Shown in pieces: positions 7,980 through 9,317 of a DNA stretch of 9,317 nucleotides. The stretch comes from Lactobacillus sp. Lineage in GTDB: Bacteria; Bacillota; Bacilli; Lactobacillales; Lactobacillaceae. Within the stretch, counting starts at the first letter, position 1. Every line of letters starts with the position of its first letter. The notes beneath the pieces were generated by a model that saw only the letters and a program-made list of their open reading frames with translations, ran no database searches and was not told where the DNA came from. The DNA lies in assembly GCA_003482405.1 (NCBI GenBank), contig DMZB01000029.1, forward strand, positions 1-9,317, read 5' to 3'. The position numbers and the translations under genes were made by a program.

Positions 7980-8769
7980 TTAACTTCACAACCAAGCAGA
8001 ATACAAAAATCGTTGTTAGATAAGTCAAAACAGAATCCGCTTGGACAAAGCGACCCATTGTTGCCATGCCTAGACCGGAAAACGACGAAACTGGGATCAT
8101 CAATAGCAATGAAGCTCCTGCAACCAGGACGGTTACCGTCATCGCTGAAAAGTGGAACAATACTGATTTTTTAATTAAGCGTCCATGCTTTAGCACAACA
8201 CCAAGAAAAGTAAATATCAATGAAGAAATAATGGTCGTATTTGTTCGAACACCGAAGATATCCTGATTAAATAAAGTCGAAATCAGGATGACCCCCGTTG
8301 CCATCATAATTGCGCGATTCAAATTACGCTCAACAAAACGATCAATCACATTAACACATAAAAATCCTACCAACGCTGCTGTTAACAACGGATATGAATT
8401 TCTAAGAATCGGAAAAATTACGGTCCAAATTACACTGGATCCCGACCATTGATCAAAAAGCATCCAACCAAGGGTCGTTAGAACCCCAGCTGCAACAATC
8501 ACCAACCACGATTTTGCAATTTGGTGAAATCGCTGTCTTACCCGTGGCCCATAATAACCGATTGCCAAAAAAAGTGTAGATTGACCTGCAATCAATAAAA
8601 ATCTGATAAAAGTGACAATTAGCCATCTTTTCGAGATTCCTGTCTCAGATAAAACACTGTTCAGCACACCATTCGTACCACACAACAATTGATTTAATAT
8701 GATCGAGATCCAAATTATCCCGGTCAATAGTATGGGTAATTGACGATGCTTTTGAACGATATCTTTCAT
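7807..8769 (-). CDS. Acyltransferase-3-like membrane protein, frame-shifted 5' part
   Basis: This is a 320-codon frame with eight or nine membrane helices (for example 11-31, 48-72, 85-104, 124-142, 177-193, 205-226, 248-262). FPILRNSYPLLTAALVGFL (119-137) resembles the acyltransferase-3 pattern seen in surface-polysaccharide O-acetyltransferases. The usual N-terminal Arg...His pair of that family is not visible in helix 1 (GIIWISIILNQLLCG), so the domain may not be an active acetylase. The start is good: AGGAG (8778-8782) lies 8 bases before the ATG. After A274 the frame stops resembling a membrane protein and ends in a polar tail. The expected last helices are found in the overlapping frame instead. 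The sequence therefore probably ends prematurely by frameshift, and the intact product would continue into the phosphoglycerol transferase. Confidence 0.65.
   Translation of the reverse strand: MKDIVQKHRQLPILLTGIIWISIILNQLLCGTNGVLNSVLSETGISKRWLIVTFIRFLLIAGQSTLFLAIGYYGPRVRQRFHQIAKSWLVIVAAGVLTTLGWMLFDQWSGSSVIWTVIFPILRNSYPLLTAALVGFLCVNVIDRFVERNLNRAIMMATGVILISTLFNQDIFGVRTNTTIISSLIFTFLGVVLKHGRLIKKSVLFHFSAMTVTVLVAGASLLLMIPVSSFSGLGMATMGRFVQADSVLTYLTTIFVFCLVVKLNGSNQSLGAIAKKLYPSLSLVLVSTVFTTNDKFNWVYSPRNGINCARFGAGTLGCVL
7942..7947 (-). other. Probable one-base frameshift in an A6 run
   Basis: The coding strand reads GCG-AAAAAA-CTT. With five A residues it reads A-K-N-F-I-L-V-F-H-W and continues in frame into the phosphoglycerol transferase, giving a protein of about 1006 residues. 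With six it leaves that frame. The join must lie between 7807 (stop of one frame) and 7982 (stop before the other), and this is the longest homopolymer there. Confidence 0.6.
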
Positions 8770-8877
8770 TTAGAACGCTCCTGAAATAAGTTAATTAGTT
8801 TATCTTTGTGAAGAGTGTCCATAATTGGACGCTCAATTCTAATCAAAGTTCAGCCATTGAAAAATGTTAATCAACTC

Positions 8878-8901
8878 ACAAGCAAAGTCAGCTTTGTTTG
8901 T
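8878..8901 (-). other. Hairpin between the partial gene and the acyltransferase-like gene
   Basis: ACAAGCAAAG (8878-8887) and CTTTGTTTGT (8892-8901) pair over 10 bp with one mismatch or wobble and a TCAG loop. It lies about 90 bases past the stop of the partial gene. A T run (ATTTTT) comes only about 15 bases after it on the minus strand, so it is a poor intrinsic terminator. It could be a weak terminator or a processing signal. I found no clear promoter for the acyltransferase-like gene in this gap. Confidence 0.35.
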
Positions 8902-8992
8902 AAGCTTTCATAACCAAATAAGCCAAATATATTAACTGCATTTCCCTCTCGCGCTCTCTAGACAATGCACCAACTTGAAACTTGTAACCAAC

Positions 8993-9317
8993 CTAGTTCA
9001 TCAAGCTATAGTTAGGTCCTAAGCGATTTGCAGTGCGAATGATCCCCCACCGAAGCAATTGAAGCATTGCAATGCCAGCTCCAGTTTTTCTCTGTCCCCA
9101 CTTTTCGTAGTGATACCGATTGCTGGCATGAATAAACCGATACATCCGAGCACGTTGTCGATTCCAGTCGTTTTTATCTTTAAACCCGTAACCCCAACGG
9201 CCTTGTCTAATCATGCTCAATGCAATCACCTTTGCCTTAGAGTCTGGCGCGTAACGTTTAAAGACACTTGGGCTCACTTGCAACCAAAGACGACTGTTTT
9301 CAGTCGCCGGGATCAAT
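8993..9317 (-). CDS. Partial protein, C-terminal 108 residues, possibly a glycosyltransferase
   Basis: The frame is open to the window edge and ends with TAG at 8993-8995, so only the 3' end is present. A TTG at 9314-9316 could be read as a start, but it is more likely an internal leucine codon, since no ribosome site can be seen. The piece is strongly basic and rich in aromatic residues. It has RWGYGFKDKNDW, then RARMYRFIHASNRYHYEKWG, and an amphipathic helix (MLQLLRWGIIRTANRLG). The Arg/Tyr-rich FIHxSNRYxYxKxG stretch followed by such a helix recalls the C-termini of family 2 glycosyltransferases such as rhamnosyltransferases. That fits the envelope-polymer genes downstream, but it is only a resemblance. 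Confidence 0.55.
   Translation of the reverse strand, partial: LIPATENSRLWLQVSPSVFKRYAPDSKAKVIALSMIRQGRWGYGFKDKNDWNRQRARMYRFIHASNRYHYEKWGQRKTGAGIAMLQLLRWGIIRTANRLGPNYSLMN

Noticed and set aside
8823..8838. AATTG/CAATT inverted repeat upstream of the acyltransferase-like gene
   Set aside because: Five-base arms in AT-rich DNA are expected by chance, and no promoter is clearly linked to it.
1..9317. CRISPR arrays, insertion sequences, tRNA/rRNA genes, phage or defence genes
   Set aside because: No spaced repeats, transposase-like frames, cloverleaf-type sequences or known defence motifs were seen on either strand.

Overview
The window looks like a Lactobacillaceae chromosome (former genus Lactobacillus). 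The HPr and PTS enzyme I proteins have the sequence style of that family, Shine-Dalgarno sites are strong AGGAG types, and the genes are close-packed on one strand with intrinsic terminators. I cannot fix the genus. Every gene I accept is on the minus strand, so transcription runs from high to low coordinates.

Region 1 (9317 to 8993) is the 3' end of a basic protein whose start lies outside the window. It is followed by a gene-poor AT-rich gap of about 220 bases with a 10-bp hairpin.

Region 2 (8769 to 5748) is an envelope-polymer locus. It holds a multi-pass membrane protein resembling acyltransferase-3 proteins, then an LtaS/GacH-type phosphoglycerol transferase with a complete catalytic set. 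The two frames overlap by 173 bases. The start of the second frame has no Shine-Dalgarno site, and its first ~95 residues read like the missing C-terminus of the first protein. Removing one base from a run of six A residues (minus strand, 7942-7947) joins them into one protein of about 1006 residues. I therefore read this as a single gene with a one-base homopolymer frameshift: a real mutation, a phase-variable tract, or a sequencing error. This block is also visibly A+T-richer than its neighbours.

Region 3 (5598 to 2513) is a yfhO-type gene for a GT-C-like membrane glycosyltransferase of the kind linked to lipoteichoic acid glycosylation. It is translationally coupled (ATGA overlap) to a conserved-looking 60-residue protein of unknown role. 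A probable promoter with a cluster of TTACAT half-sites precedes yfhO, and a two-tier intrinsic terminator follows the small gene.

Region 4 (2431 to 23) is the general PTS operon ptsH-ptsI, with a TAATG overlap, an extended -10 promoter, and a perfect dyad terminator. Upstream of the promoter are a cre-like site and a GGTCTAGACC palindrome that matches the operator type of the NagR/DasR (GntR/HutC) amino-sugar regulators.

Together, regions 2 and 3 probably decorate a glycerol-phosphate-containing wall polymer with phosphoglycerol and sugar outside the membrane. Region 4 supplies the energy-coupling and regulatory phosphocarriers for sugar uptake. I saw no CRISPR array, insertion sequence, tRNA or rRNA.
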